Assembly: GCF_022919095.1 (NCBI RefSeq)
Contig: NZ_CP095073.1
Span: 1,550,001 to 1,614,000, forward strand
Direction: 5' to 3'
Origin: Halobacillus salinarum
GTDB lineage: Bacteria > Bacillota > Bacilli > Bacillales > Halobacillaceae
DNA: 64,000 nucleotides
Shown here: positions 41,862 to 54,245 of the stretch, one piece after another
Numbering within the stretch: the first letter of the stretch is position 1
Layout: the number at the start of each line of letters is the position of its first letter
The notes under the pieces: generated by a model
Database searches by the model: none
Told to the model about the DNA's origin: nothing
The model's input: the letters and a program-made list of their open reading frames with translations, nothing else
Made by a program: the position numbers and the translations under genes

Positions 41862-42869
41862 ATGACAGTAAGAATTGGAATTAACGGTTTCGGACGTATT
41901 GGACGTAATGTATACCGTGCTGCTTTAAAAAATGATGAGGTCGAAGTAGTCGCAGTAAACGACTTAACTGATGCAAACATGTTAGCTCACTTACTTCAGC
42001 ATGACTCTGTTCATGGCCGTCTGGATGAGGAAGTTACTGTAAATGGTGACAACCTGGTTGTCGGTGGAAAAGAAGTGAAAGTTCTATCTGAAAAAGATCC
42101 AGCACAGCTTGGCTGGGGAGACCTTGGAGTAGAAGTTGTTATCGAATCTACTGGACGTTTCACTCAGCGTGAAGATGCGAAAAAACACTTGGACGCAGGT
42201 GCGAAGAAAGTAATAATCTCAGCGCCAGCTAAGCAGGAAGATCTTACGGTCGTAATGGGCGTTAACGAAGATCAATATGATAAAGACAGTCACCATGTTA
42301 TTTCTAACGCATCTTGTACAACAAACTGCCTTGCTCCTTATGCAAAAGTTCTTAACGACAAGTTCGGTTTGAAACGCGGCATGATGACTACCGTGCACTC
42401 TTATACAAACGACCAGCAGATTCTTGACTTACCGCACAAAGATTACCGTCGTGCGAGAGCTGCTGCTCAAAACATTATTCCAACAACAACAGGGGCCGCT
42501 CAAGCTGTAGCCAAAGTTCTTCCTGAACTTGAAGGAAAGCTAAGCGGTATGGCTATGCGAGTACCAACTGCCAACGTATCAATTGTTGACTTTGTGGCTG
42601 AGCTTGACAAAGATGTGACAGCTGATGAAGTAAACGAAGCATTAAAAGCAGAAGCAGAAGGAAGCCTGAAAGGAATTCTTGCCTACAGCGACGAGCCTTT
42701 AGTTTCTTCTGATTATAACGGAAATACGAATTCTTCTATCATTGATGCTCTTTCTACCATTACCCTTGAAAACAATATGGTTAAAGTTGTTTCCTGGTAC
42801 GACAACGAAACTGGTTATTCCAATCGTTGTGTTGATCTTGCAGCATTCTTGAAAAAGCAAGGCTTGTAA
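41862..42869 (+). CDS. gapA: Glyceraldehyde-3-phosphate dehydrogenase, type I
   Basis: Glycolytic enzyme of 335 residues. GINGFGRIGRNVYRA binds NAD, and Asp34 in VNDLTDANM favours NAD, pointing to the glycolytic GapA rather than the NADP-linked GapB. The catalytic Cys152 is in SNASCTTNCLAPY and His179 in TVHSYT. It lies directly behind cggR, so it is regulated by CggR. AAGGAGGAAT precedes ATG 41862. A strong hairpin with a poor T run follows and may shape the ratio of gapA to downstream messages. Confidence 0.98.
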   Translation: MTVRIGINGFGRIGRNVYRAALKNDEVEVVAVNDLTDANMLAHLLQHDSVHGRLDEEVTVNGDNLVVGGKEVKVLSEKDPAQLGWGDLGVEVVIESTGRFTQREDAKKHLDAGAKKVIISAPAKQEDLTVVMGVNEDQYDKDSHHVISNASCTTNCLAPYAKVLNDKFGLKRGMMTTVHSYTNDQQILDLPHKDYRRARAAAQNIIPTTTGAAQAVAKVLPELEGKLSGMAMRVPTANVSIVDFVAELDKDVTADEVNEALKAEAEGSLKGILAYSDEPLVSSDYNGNTNSSIIDALSTITLENNMVKVVSWYDNETGYSNRCVDLAAFLKKQGL

Positions 42870-42898
42870 TAGACGAATAAGTATAGAAAGCAATAGGT

Positions 42899-42928
42899 AA
42901 AGGAGGAGGTCTCAGGTCCTCCTCCTTT
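42899..42928 (+). terminator. Hairpin after gapA (partial terminator)
   Basis: An 11-bp perfect stem (AAAGGAGGAGG 42899-42909 with CCTCCTCCTTT 42918-42928) but only three T follow. It could let part of transcription pass to pgk or protect the 3' end of gapA mRNA. Confidence 0.65.
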
Positions 42929-42964
42929 CTCCATGTTTTCCCGCTCTCTACTTAAAAGCGTTTC

Positions 42965-42973
42965 TGTTAAAAT
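42965..42973 (+). promoter_or_regulatory. Possible extended -10 promoter of pgk
   Basis: TGTTAAAAT, 65 bases before the pgk start, is an extended -10 without a clear -35. Confidence 0.4.
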
Positions 42974-43038
42974 AGATTGTGGAAACCTACATAATGGTAG
43001 GAGTCATCCTGATCATAAATTGAGGAGGTTGTCAATTC

Positions 43039-44220
43039 ATGAATAAGAAGACCATTCGTGATGTCGAAGTGAACGGGCAGACAGTTTTTTGCCGTGTAGA
43101 TTTTAACGTGCCAATGAGCGATGGCGAAGTAACGGATGATACAAGGATTAAGGCTGCTCTTCCTACGATTAAACATCTCGCAGGAAATGGAGCCAAAGTC
43201 ATTCTCGCAAGTCATCTGGGGCGTCCTAAAGGCGAAGTTGTAAAAGAACTCCGCCTGGATCCAGTAGCGAGGCGCTTAAGCGATCTGCTGGGGCAGCTTG
43301 TAACAAAAACAGATGAAGTATACGGAGACGAAGTGAACAAGGCCATTTCTGAAATGGAAAACGGCGATATTCTCTTGATTGAAAATGTCCGCTTTAACCC
43401 TGGCGAAGAAAAGAATGATCCTGAATTAGCCAAGGCTTTTGCGAATATGGCAGATCTTTACGTTAATGATGCGTTTGGGGCCGCCCATCGTGCGCATGCT
43501 TCCACTGCAGGTGTAGCAGAACATCTTCCTGCAGTAGCTGGCTTCTTAATGGAAAAAGAAATCAATGTTCTGGGACAGGCTTTGTCCAATCCAGAACGTC
43601 CGTTTACAGCGATTATTGGCGGAGCGAAGGTAAAAGATAAAATTGGTGTAATCGACAACCTTATTGATAAAGTAGACCATCTCATTATTGGTGGCGGATT
43701 AGCTTATACTTTCGTCAAAGCCCAGGGACATGAAGTAGGTAAGTCTTTATTAGAAGAAGATAAGATTGATTTAGCTAAAGAGTATATGAAAAAGGCTGAA
43801 AATAAAGGCGTGGACTTTATCATGCCGGAGGATGTAATTGTCGCTGACGATTTCTCAGATTCCGCTAATACAAAGGAAGTGGCAATTGACAGTATTCCTG
43901 AAGACTGGGAAGCGCTGGATATCGGTCCGAAAACGAGAGAGAAATACGCTCAAGTTATTAAAGATTCCAAACTCATTATTTGGAATGGGCCAATGGGCGT
44001 TTTTGAACTTGAGACTTTTGCCAACGGAACAAAAGCCGTAGCCCACGCTCTTGCGGAAACAAAAGGTTACTCCGTGATCGGCGGCGGGGATTCTGCAGCA
44101 GCTGTTGAAAAATTCGGCTACGCTGATGATATGGATCATGTATCTACAGGAGGCGGAGCTTCCTTGGAATTCATGGAAGGTAAAGAACTTCCCGGCGTAG
44201 CTCTACTCAATGATAAATAA
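43039..44220 (+). CDS. pgk: Phosphoglycerate kinase
   Basis: Monomeric glycolytic kinase of 393 residues that makes ATP from 1,3-bisphosphoglycerate. [20 protein letters not shown] is the N-terminal signature; [46 protein letters not shown] and [13 protein letters not shown] follow in the expected order. GGAGG precedes ATG 43039. Part of gapA-pgk-tpiA-gpmI-eno. Confidence 0.98.
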   Translation: MNKKTIRDVEVNGQTVFCRVDFNVPMSDGEVTDDTRIKAALPTIKHLAGNGAKVILASHLGRPKGEVVKELRLDPVARRLSDLLGQLVTKTDEVYGDEVNKAISEMENGDILLIENVRFNPGEEKNDPELAKAFANMADLYVNDAFGAAHRAHASTAGVAEHLPAVAGFLMEKEINVLGQALSNPERPFTAIIGGAKVKDKIGVIDNLIDKVDHLIIGGGLAYTFVKAQGHEVGKSLLEEDKIDLAKEYMKKAENKGVDFIMPEDVIVADDFSDSANTKEVAIDSIPEDWEALDIGPKTREKYAQVIKDSKLIIWNGPMGVFELETFANGTKAVAHALAETKGYSVIGGGDSAAAVEKFGYADDMDHVSTGGGASLEFMEGKELPGVALLNDK

Positions 44221-44241
44221 ATAAGGAGAGGTGATGGCAAT

Positions 44242-44995
44242 ATGCGTAAGCAAGTCATAGCAGGAAACTGGAAAATGAATAAAACCCACACGGAAGCTGA
44301 AGATTTCGCTCAAACGGTAAAAAATGACCTCCCAGCAGCTGAACAAGTGGAATCTGTTATCTGTGCTCCATTCCCTTTTCTTCAAAAACTTGTAGAAGTA
44401 ACAAAGGATACTCCTTTGGAAATTGGTGCCCAAAACATGCACTATGAAGAAAAAGGTGCGTTTACAGGTGAAGTAAGTCCAGTAATGCTCAAAGAACTAG
44501 GAGTAACCTATGTCGTAATCGGCCACTCAGAGCGCCGTGAAATTTTTAAAGAGACAGATGAAGAAGTAAATAAAAAGGTGCATGCGGCTTTTGAACATGG
44601 ATTGACTCCAATTGTTTGTGTAGGAGAAACGTTAGAGCAGCGTGAAGCGAACAAGACTATGGAACATGTAGAAGGTCAGGTTAAGGAAGCCCTGGAAGGC
44701 TTAAATCAGCAGCAGGCTTCTAAGGTCATCATTGCTTATGAACCAATCTGGGCGATTGGAACAGGTCGTACAGCAAGTGCAGAACAAGCCAACGAAGTGT
44801 GCACACACATTCGTAAAGCACTTCAAGAGAAATACAATGGAGATGTCGCGGAAGCTGTCCGGATTCAGTATGGTGGCAGTGTAAAGCCTGCTAATGTAGA
44901 TGAGCTTCTTTCCCAGTCTGATATCGATGGGGCATTAGTTGGCGGTGCGAGCCTTGAAGCTGCTTCATTCCTAAAACTTGTGGAGGCAGGTAAGC

Positions 44996-45003
<8 letters not shown>
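44242..45003 (+). CDS. tpiA: Triosephosphate isomerase
   Basis: TIM-barrel enzyme of 253 residues interconverting dihydroxyacetone phosphate and glyceraldehyde-3-phosphate. GNWKMNKT carries the active lysine, His95 is in [10 protein letters not shown], the catalytic glutamate is in [11 protein letters not shown] and the phosphate loop is in [11 protein letters not shown]. Its 3' end overlaps the start of gpmI by 8 bases. Confidence 0.98.
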
Positions 45004-47834
<2,831 letters not shown>

Positions 47835-47848
47835 AAAATGTGTAATTT

Positions 47849-47877
47849 AAGCCTCCCTATGACAGGGAGGCTTTTTT
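47849..47877 (+). terminator. Terminator of the glycolytic operon
   Basis: A 10-bp perfect stem (AAGCCTCCCT 47849-47858 with AGGGAGGCTT 47864-47873) plus a T run. Confidence 0.93.
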
Positions 47878-47925
47878 CTATGATATGATGGGGAAGGACA
47901 CTTTAAAGTAGGAGAACTTACAGTA

Positions 47926-48510
47926 ATGAAAAAAATCATATTATTTGTCTTTCTTGCCATTTTAGCTTATATCGCCTATACAGGCATCAGCATATGGACA
48001 TATGGCAGCAATAAACACGTAAAAAAAGCAGATGCAGCAATCGTATTAGGAGCTGCTCAATGGAACGGACGACCGAGTCCGGTATTTGAAGGCCGGCTAA
48101 AAGAAGCCATTGAATTATACAAAGAAGATAAAGTGAACTATTTAATTTTTACCGGTGGATCCAGTCAAGATGCAGCGTCTTCAGAAGCAGCGGTAGGAAA
48201 ACAATATGCGATGGATCACGGAGTTCCTGACAAAGCCATTCTATATGAAGACCGCTCTTTAAAGACGGAAACAAATCTTAGAAATGCGAAAGAAGTTGCG
48301 GAGAAAAATTCAATCCAATCGTATTTACTTGTCAGTGACCGGTACCATCTTAAACGTGCCGTCGCTTTAGCACAGAACGCAGATATGAAAAATGTGACGG
48401 GAATTCCGACTAAGTATTCTGCCTACAAGACAAGAGATACAAAACTGCCTTTCTTTTTTAAAGAATGGGGCTATTTTATGGGATATCAGGTAATGCAATT
48501 TTTCCGTTAA
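47926..48510 (+). CDS. YdcF/SanA-like DUF218 protein
   Basis: Protein of 194 residues with one N-terminal transmembrane helix (about residues 3-26) and an outward DUF218 domain. Family features are ADAAIVLGAAQWNGRPSPVFEGRLKEAIELY, FTGGSS and SDRYHLKRAVALAQ. Relatives act in envelope integrity (SanA, ElyC), but the reaction is not known. The gene starts after the eno terminator and is followed 17 bases later by a nitroreductase gene. Confidence 0.85.
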   Translation: MKKIILFVFLAILAYIAYTGISIWTYGSNKHVKKADAAIVLGAAQWNGRPSPVFEGRLKEAIELYKEDKVNYLIFTGGSSQDAASSEAAVGKQYAMDHGVPDKAILYEDRSLKTETNLRNAKEVAEKNSIQSYLLVSDRYHLKRAVALAQNADMKNVTGIPTKYSAYKTRDTKLPFFFKEWGYFMGYQVMQFFR

Positions 48511-48527
48511 GAAACAGGTGAGATAAA

Positions 48528-49124
48528 ATGAACCTTAGACAAGGAATAAAAAATCGGCGGTCCATCCATGATTTTAAAAGTGAAAAAGTCAGTGAAGAAA
48601 TGCTGACGGAAATCTTTTCAACCGCTTCCTGGGCGCCAAACCATCGGATGAAGGAACCATGGAACATCCGAATTTTTCAAGAGGATGGAAAGAAGGACTA
48701 TGCTGATCTTGTGATAGAGAGTTATGAGAGGGCTGGTTTCTTCGCGGCTTATAACGATGGGAAAAAGCAGAAAATGATCGAGGGCATCCGTAACTTTCTT
48801 GTGTCTATTCCTCACCATGCGTTGATCTTTATGGAAAGAGAGCAGGATCCTCATAAGTTTGAAGAAGATTATGCAGCGGTGTGTGCGTTTATTCAGAATG
48901 CTCAGCTAGGCGCTTGGGAAATGGGAGTAGGGATGCTGTGGACGACAAGTCCTTACTTGAATGATGAATGGTTTGCCGAAGGCTTAGGGATTGATTTCAA
49001 CCGCTATAAGCCTGTAGCTGTTTTGCAGATGGGGTTTCCTAATCAAGTACCTGCTGCGAAGAAGCGGAGTTCGATAACAGAAAAAATGAAGTTTGTTAAT
49101 AATAGGTTTAAAGAAAAAAGCTGA
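48528..49124 (+). CDS. Nitroreductase-family flavoprotein
   Basis: FMN-dependent NAD(P)H oxidoreductase fold of 198 residues. The N-terminal IKNRRSIHDF, TASWAPNHRMKEPW and the C-terminal VAVLQMGFP are typical of the family. It may reduce nitroaromatics or quinones; the natural substrate is unknown. AGGTGAG precedes ATG 48528. It probably shares a transcript with the DUF218 gene and ends at a bidirectional terminator. Confidence 0.88.
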   Translation: MNLRQGIKNRRSIHDFKSEKVSEEMLTEIFSTASWAPNHRMKEPWNIRIFQEDGKKDYADLVIESYERAGFFAAYNDGKKQKMIEGIRNFLVSIPHHALIFMEREQDPHKFEEDYAAVCAFIQNAQLGAWEMGVGMLWTTSPYLNDEWFAEGLGIDFNRYKPVAVLQMGFPNQVPAAKKRSSITEKMKFVNNRFKEKS

Positions 49125-49149
49125 CACGGAATTTACGTGTCAGCTTTTT
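49116..49149. terminator. Bidirectional terminator after the nitroreductase gene
   Basis: A 13-bp stem (AAAAGCTGACACG 49116-49128 with CGTGTCAGCTTTT 49136-49148). It serves the nitroreductase gene and, on the other strand, the small convergent gene whose stop lies in the loop. Confidence 0.9.
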
Positions 49150-49297
49150 GGTTGTTTTCATTATCATCTAGAGTTTCGTCAGGAAGCGGATCGACAGTGT
49201 GCTTATATTCATAGCCTTTGGATACGGCAAATCCAAAAGCAGCTGCGATAATCAGTACAATCACAATACATATAATAAGCAGTAAGACTAAAGGCAA
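49133..49297 (-). CDS. Small membrane protein, 54 residues (YtzI-like)
   Basis: An N-terminal hydrophobic helix (LPLVLLLIICIVIVLIIAAA) is followed by a short hydrophilic tail with SKGYEYKHTVDPLPDE. The motif KGY-x-KHTVDPLP with one helix recalls the YtzI family of Bacillaceae; this is from memory. The start is TTG 49297 with AGGTGG 5 bases ahead, and the stop lies in the convergent terminator. Function is unknown. Size, ribosome site, membrane pattern and terminator together support it as a real gene. Confidence 0.7.
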   Translation of the reverse strand: MPLVLLLIICIVIVLIIAAAFGFAVSKGYEYKHTVDPLPDETLDDNENNQKADT

Positions 49298-49323
49298 TGG
49301 TCCACCTACTTTCTTTCAGCAGT

Positions 49324-49358
49324 CTTAAAAAAAGAAGGAGCGTAAAACTCCTTCTTTT
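49324..49358 (-). terminator. Terminator of the fru-pts operon
   Basis: An 11-bp perfect stem (AAAAGAAGGAG 49330-49340 with CTCCTTCTTTT 49348-49358). On the minus strand it is followed by a long T run, 34 bases after the ptsI stop. Confidence 0.92.
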
Positions 49359-49391
49359 CAAGCTTATTGTGCCATAAATGACTTTGGATTA

Positions 49392-51110
49392 CTACTGGCT
49401 TTCGGTTTTTTCTTTAATAAATGCTACTACTTCTTCAGCGGTACCCATTGATAACAGTTCTTTCTTGAAAGAAGCCAATTCTTTCTTGGAAAGATTTCTT
49501 ATTTGTGTACGCGCAGGAAGGATAGAAGTCGCACTCATACTGAATTCGTCCAGTCCTAAACCTAAAAGGATAGGAATCGCAATTTCGTCGCCTGCCATTT
49601 CACCGCACATTCCAGCCCATTTTCCTTCCGCATGTGCTGCTTCAATGACGTTATTGACTAAATGAAGAATTGCTGGATTGTAGGGCTGATACAAGTAAGA
49701 GACGCGCTCATTCATACGATCAGCAGCCATGGTGTACTGAATAAGGTCGTTGGTGCCGATACTGAAGAAATCAACTTCTTTAGCAAATTGGCGTGCGATA
49801 ACAGCTGTAGAAGGAATTTCAACCATCATTCCTACTTCGATGTCCCCAGCGACTTCCATACCTTCGCTAAGCAGTTTTTCGCGTTCTTCATCAAGGATGC
49901 CTTTTGCCTGACGGAATTCGTCCAGTGTCGCAATCATCGGGAACATGATTTTCAAGTTTCCGTGAACGCTTGCCCGCAAGAGCGCACGAAGCTGGACTCG
50001 GAAAATGTCATCGCGTTCAAGGCAGAGACGAATCGCCCGGAAACCAAGAAATGGGTTCATTTCATCCGGAAGATCCAGGTAATCCAATTCTTTATCTCCG
50101 CCGATGTCCAACGTACGGACGACAACCGGCTTGTCTCCCATTTGTTTTAAGACAGAGGAATAAGCATCGTATTGTTCTTCTTCTGTAGGCAGCTGGTTTT
50201 TGCCCATATAGAGGAATTCAGTACGGTAAAGCCCGACACCTTCTCCACCGTTGGCTAAAACCCCTTCCACATCTTCAGGAGTGCCGATATTGGCTGCAAG
50301 CTCAACGTGCTCGCCTTCAGATGTGACCGTTGCTTCATCCTTCAGCTTCGCCCATTCCTGTTTTTGTTTGTCAAAATCGGCTTGCTTTTCTTTATAGGAT
50401 TGAATATCTTCTTCAGATGGATTAACAATGACATTGCCATCAATCCCATCTACGATAATCAAGGAATCCTTCTCAGCCTTAGCCGTGATGTCTTTCGTAC
50501 CGACTACCGCTGGGATCTCTAGCGAACGGGCCATAATTGCAGAGTGGGAAGTACGACCGCCGATGTCCGTCGTAAACCCTTTCACGTATTGTTTATTTAA
50601 TTGAGCAGTATCTGAAGGAGTCAGATCATCGGCAACGATCACGACTTCTTCATTAATAAGAGCAGGATCTGGGAACGTCACGTTTAACAAATGTGCCATC
50701 ACACGTTTTGTAACGTCCTGGATGTCTGCTGCACGTTCTTTCATGTATTCATTGTCCATGTTTTTAAACATGTTAATAAACAGATCGGCTGTTTCATCTA
50801 AAGCAGCTTCTGCATTTACATTTTCCGTTTTAATCTTATCTTCTATCGGTTTGATTAATTCAGGATCGCTCAAAACAAGAAGGTGAGCAGAGAAAATATC
50901 TGCATGCTCCTGACCTAAGGTTTCCAGCGTGTGGGCTTTAATCTTTTCAAGCTCGCTTTTAGAAACGTCGAGAGCGTCATGAAGACGTTTGACTTCCTGG
51001 TCTGGCTGTTGGATTTCATTCTTGCTGTAGGAAAGGTCTGGAGCTTCCAGACGGTAGACCTTTGCAATGGCAATCCCGTTGGAAGCTGCAATCCCCTGGA
51101 GGTGTGTCAT
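49392..51110 (-). CDS. ptsI: PTS enzyme I (phosphoenolpyruvate-protein phosphotransferase)
   Basis: Soluble enzyme of 572 residues that moves phosphate from phosphoenolpyruvate to HPr. The active His189 is in [16 protein letters not shown]. The C-terminal barrel has [51 protein letters not shown] and CGEMAGDE. The gene follows ptsH after 4 bases and is last in the fruR-fruK-fruA-ptsH-ptsI set. Pairing with the fructose genes differs from B. subtilis, where ptsHI follows ptsG. Confidence 0.97.
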   Translation of the reverse strand: MTHLQGIAASNGIAIAKVYRLEAPDLSYSKNEIQQPDQEVKRLHDALDVSKSELEKIKAHTLETLGQEHADIFSAHLLVLSDPELIKPIEDKIKTENVNAEAALDETADLFINMFKNMDNEYMKERAADIQDVTKRVMAHLLNVTFPDPALINEEVVIVADDLTPSDTAQLNKQYVKGFTTDIGGRTSHSAIMARSLEIPAVVGTKDITAKAEKDSLIIVDGIDGNVIVNPSEEDIQSYKEKQADFDKQKQEWAKLKDEATVTSEGEHVELAANIGTPEDVEGVLANGGEGVGLYRTEFLYMGKNQLPTEEEQYDAYSSVLKQMGDKPVVVRTLDIGGDKELDYLDLPDEMNPFLGFRAIRLCLERDDIFRVQLRALLRASVHGNLKIMFPMIATLDEFRQAKGILDEEREKLLSEGMEVAGDIEVGMMVEIPSTAVIARQFAKEVDFFSIGTNDLIQYTMAADRMNERVSYLYQPYNPAILHLVNNVIEAAHAEGKWAGMCGEMAGDEIAIPILLGLGLDEFSMSATSILPARTQIRNLSKKELASFKKELLSMGTAEEVVAFIKEKTESQ

Positions 51111-51114
51111 AAAA

Positions 51115-51381
51115 TTACTCCCCCAGCCCTTCGTTCTTCATAGTGCTTGCTAAATGGTCAATCGCTTCCTGTTCATCGCTGCCTTCAGCAGAAATTTTCA
51201 CTTCTGCACCAGCAGGAATTCCTAGGCTCATAATCCCCATAATTGACTTTAAGTTGACGGATTTCTCTTTGTAGTGAAGATTAATATCAGATTCGTACTT
51301 TCCTGCATTTTGTACAAGTACAGTGGCTGGACGCGCGTGTACTCCGTCTGATGATGTAATTTTGAATGATTTTTCTACCAT
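51115..51381 (-). CDS. ptsH: HPr, histidine-containing phosphocarrier protein
   Basis: Central phosphocarrier of 88 residues. His15 in [10 protein letters not shown] takes phosphate from enzyme I. Ser46 in [12 protein letters not shown] is the site for HprK, whose gene lies at 16.7 kb; Ser46-phospho-HPr is the CcpA corepressor. AGGAGG precedes ATG 51381. A small hairpin without a T run (GAGTTA-CCC-TAACTC, 51419-51433) lies in the 59-base gap from fruA, so ptsHI may be read from the fru promoter. Confidence 0.97.
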   Translation of the reverse strand: MVEKSFKITSSDGVHARPATVLVQNAGKYESDINLHYKEKSVNLKSIMGIMSLGIPAGAEVKISAEGSDEQEAIDHLASTMKNEGLGE

Positions 51382-51440
51382 GATTTATTCCTCCTCAAAA
51401 AATAAGTCCTTAATTGGTGAGTTACCCTAACTCTATTATT

Positions 51441-53315
51441 TTAAGCCTTTTCTACATCTTTTTTCAAGAATCCTACAATAATTGCGCTCACAATTGTACC
51501 GATAATAATGGCAGCCAAGTACAACACGATTTTCATAAACCCGCCTTCAATTAGCGGAACTACAATTAATCCACCGTGTGGTGCTCTTAAACCAATATGG
51601 AAGAGCATGGTCAGCATACCAGCAGTCGCGCTTCCTACGATCATAGAAGGGATGACACGAATCGGGTCAGCTGCGGCAAAAGGAATGGCGCCTTCCGTAA
51701 TGAAAAACGCTCCCAGCGGATAAGCGGCTTTTCCTGTTTCTCTTTCCTGCTTCGTGAATTTATTTCTAAATAGGGTTGTTGCAAGTCCCATCGCAAGCGG
51801 CGGTACCATTCCACCAGCCATTGCGGCAGCGATAAACGTATAATTATCGGCACCTAGCGCAGCGATACCAAAGGTGTAAGCGGCTTTGTTGACGGGTCCG
51901 CCCATATCTACGGCCATCATCCCGCCTACGATAATACCAAGGAGAGCAAGGTTTGCGCCGCTCATGCCATTTAAGAAATCAAACAGTCCCGTATACACAC
52001 TTGTGAGGGCAGGATTGATAAGCAGCATAATCATACCTGTAAAGAATAAAGAAAATACTGGATAGAAGAGTACTGTTTTTAGTCCGTCTAATACAGCAGG
52101 AAGTCCTTCCAGAGCCTTTTTAACACCTATAGTAATATAACCTGCTAAGAAACCTGCAATTAGACCACCTAGAAAACCAGATCCATTGTCTGCTCCTTCT
52201 ACGGTTTGCGTAATCGCAATTAAACCGCCGACCATACCAGGAGCGAAACCAGGGCGGTCAGCAATACTTGAAGCGATGAAACCTGCAAGCACAGGAACGA
52301 GCAGGTAGAAGGCATTGGCACCGCCGATCGTACTTAGCATTTGAGCAAATTGGTTATCGGAATTTATGCCCCAGAAAAAGGAAATCGCAATGAGAATTCC
52401 GCCGCCGACAACAAATGGCAGCATGTTGGAAACCCCGTTCATTAAGTGTTTATAAAAACCGGTACGCTGGTTTTTATCACCTGCTGATTCAGAGCTTTTT
52501 CCTCCACCTTGGTAAATAGGTGCATCTTTATTTAACGCTTTTGTGATTAATTCCTTTGGTTCATGAATGGCTTTAGCCACAGGCACTTCAATCACCGGTT
52601 TACCGTGAAAGACATCCATGTCGACCTTTGTATCAGCGGCGACAATGATGGCGTCTGCTTCTTTAATATCCTCGTCGGTGAGACGATTCTTAACGCCGCT
52701 TGATCCGTTCGTCTGGACCTTAATATTGACACCCATTTCTTTAGCGGTATCTTTCAGTTTATCTGCTGCCATATACGTGTGTGCAATACCGGTAGGGCAT
52801 GCAGTTACGGCGAGAATTTTACTATCAGAAGCATCAGTTGTTACTTCACCTTCGTCTTCTTCCGCTTCTTTTGCATTGATTGCTTCAATGACATCTTCAA
52901 TAGATTTGGCTTCTTCAAGCTTTCTGCGGAATTCCTTATCCATAAGATAGGAAGAAAGACTGGATAACGTTTCAAGGTGCGCGTTACTTGCTCCCTCAGA
53001 AGCAGCGATCATAAAGAATAAGTTGGTAGGCTGTCCATCCAATGACTCGTAATCAAGTCCTTCTTGAGACCGCCCAAAGGCGATTGCAGGCTCTTTGACT
53101 GCATCTGTTTTCGCGTGAGGAATAGCGATGCCTTCACCGATTCCTGTCGTGCTTTGCTGTTCGCGGGCTTCAATCGCCTGTTTGTATTCATCGCGATTGT
53201 TAAGCTTGCCCGCACGATCCAATTTGCCAATCAATTCATCAATCGCCTCTGCTTTTGATGAAGCCTGCATATTTAACAAAATGGTATCTTTCGTAAGTAA
53301 GTCCGTAATCTTCAT
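51441..53315 (-). CDS. fruA: PTS fructose-specific enzyme IIABC
   Basis: Three-domain transporter of 624 residues that imports fructose as fructose-1-phosphate. Domain order is EIIA (active His67 in IAIPHAKTDA), EIIB (Cys173 in AVTACPTGIAHTYMAADKL) and membrane EIIC from about residue 300 with about nine or ten hydrophobic segments (GGMMAVDMGGPVNKAAYTFG; FFITEGAIPFAAADPIRVIP). The linker is acidic. It follows fruK by 15 bases. All three domains are complete and in frame. Confidence 0.96.
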   Translation of the reverse strand: MKITDLLTKDTILLNMQASSKAEAIDELIGKLDRAGKLNNRDEYKQAIEAREQQSTTGIGEGIAIPHAKTDAVKEPAIAFGRSQEGLDYESLDGQPTNLFFMIAASEGASNAHLETLSSLSSYLMDKEFRRKLEEAKSIEDVIEAINAKEAEEDEGEVTTDASDSKILAVTACPTGIAHTYMAADKLKDTAKEMGVNIKVQTNGSSGVKNRLTDEDIKEADAIIVAADTKVDMDVFHGKPVIEVPVAKAIHEPKELITKALNKDAPIYQGGGKSSESAGDKNQRTGFYKHLMNGVSNMLPFVVGGGILIAISFFWGINSDNQFAQMLSTIGGANAFYLLVPVLAGFIASSIADRPGFAPGMVGGLIAITQTVEGADNGSGFLGGLIAGFLAGYITIGVKKALEGLPAVLDGLKTVLFYPVFSLFFTGMIMLLINPALTSVYTGLFDFLNGMSGANLALLGIIVGGMMAVDMGGPVNKAAYTFGIAALGADNYTFIAAAMAGGMVPPLAMGLATTLFRNKFTKQERETGKAAYPLGAFFITEGAIPFAAADPIRVIPSMIVGSATAGMLTMLFHIGLRAPHGGLIVVPLIEGGFMKIVLYLAAIIIGTIVSAIIVGFLKKDVEKA

Positions 53316-53330
53316 ACGGATTTCCCTCCC

Positions 53331-54245
53331 TTAGTTAAGTGAAGAAATTTTGATTTCTTCCAAAAGCTGAACTACGTCTCTTTTCTCACATAAGTCGTCT
53401 TGAAAAGCCGTTGCACTTCCAGCTGCCACTCCATATTTAAAAGATTCTTCAATCGTTTTGCCTAAAGTAAGACCGGCGATAAAACCGGATACAACAGAAT
53501 CACCCGCACCGACGGAGTTTTTCACTTTCCCTTTCGGAACGTTAGCGAACAACTGCTGTTCCTTGTCCACATAAACAGCTCCTTCTCCCCCCATAGATAC
53601 GATGACGTGCCTGGTGCCTTTCTCTACAAGCCTGGCGGCATATTCAGCCGCTTTTTCTTTTGTGTCAATCACAGTATTGAATAATTCACCTAGTTCGTGA
53701 TGGTTAGGTTTTAATAATAAAACCGGATATCGAGCGACCTGCTCAAGGGCTTTGCCGGAAGTATCGGCCACGAGCTTAGCGCCGCTTTCCGTACATAGTT
53801 GGGCAATCTTCATATAGAAATTTTCCGGCAGGGAAGAAGGAACACTGCCCGCAAGGATTAACACGTCATCCGATGACAAAGAGCGGATTTGTTCTACTAG
53901 TTTCTCCTGCTGGTCAAAATTTATTTCCGGACCAGGGCCGTTGATTTCGGACTCTTCATTTCCTTTAAGTTTCACATTGATCCGTGTGTATTGGCCTGTA
54001 TCGATAAACTGATGGCTGATGCTCTCCTCATCGAGAAAATCGGTAATAAACCTGCCGGTAAACTCACCAATGTAACCTAAGGCTGTTGTGTTCACGCCGA
54101 GTCTGCGCATGACTCTTGATACATTGATTCCTTTCCCGCCAGGATAGTAAAATGCCCGCTTGGCTCGGTTTAACCCGCCTGCTTGGAATGTCTCAAGAGT
54201 CATTACGTAATCAATCGACGGGTTAAGCGTGCACGTGTATATCAT
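53331..54245 (-). CDS. fruK: 1-phosphofructokinase
   Basis: PfkB-family kinase of 304 residues converting fructose-1-phosphate to fructose-1,6-bisphosphate, the inducer of CggR and activator of HprK. YTCTLNPSIDYV, GGKGINVSRVMRRLG, LAGSVPSSLPENFY and the anion-hole motif VGAGDSVVSGFIAG with its catalytic aspartate are seen. The ATG overlaps the fruR stop by four bases. Confidence 0.96.
   Translation of the reverse strand: MIYTCTLNPSIDYVMTLETFQAGGLNRAKRAFYYPGGKGINVSRVMRRLGVNTTALGYIGEFTGRFITDFLDEESISHQFIDTGQYTRINVKLKGNEESEINGPGPEINFDQQEKLVEQIRSLSSDDVLILAGSVPSSLPENFYMKIAQLCTESGAKLVADTSGKALEQVARYPVLLLKPNHHELGELFNTVIDTKEKAAEYAARLVEKGTRHVIVSMGGEGAVYVDKEQQLFANVPKGKVKNSVGAGDSVVSGFIAGLTLGKTIEESFKYGVAAGSATAFQDDLCEKRDVVQLLEEIKISSLN

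Noticed and set aside
42899-42928. Full-strength terminator between gapA and pgk
   Set aside because: The stem is perfect but only three T follow. I keep it as a partial terminator or mRNA-stabilising hairpin.
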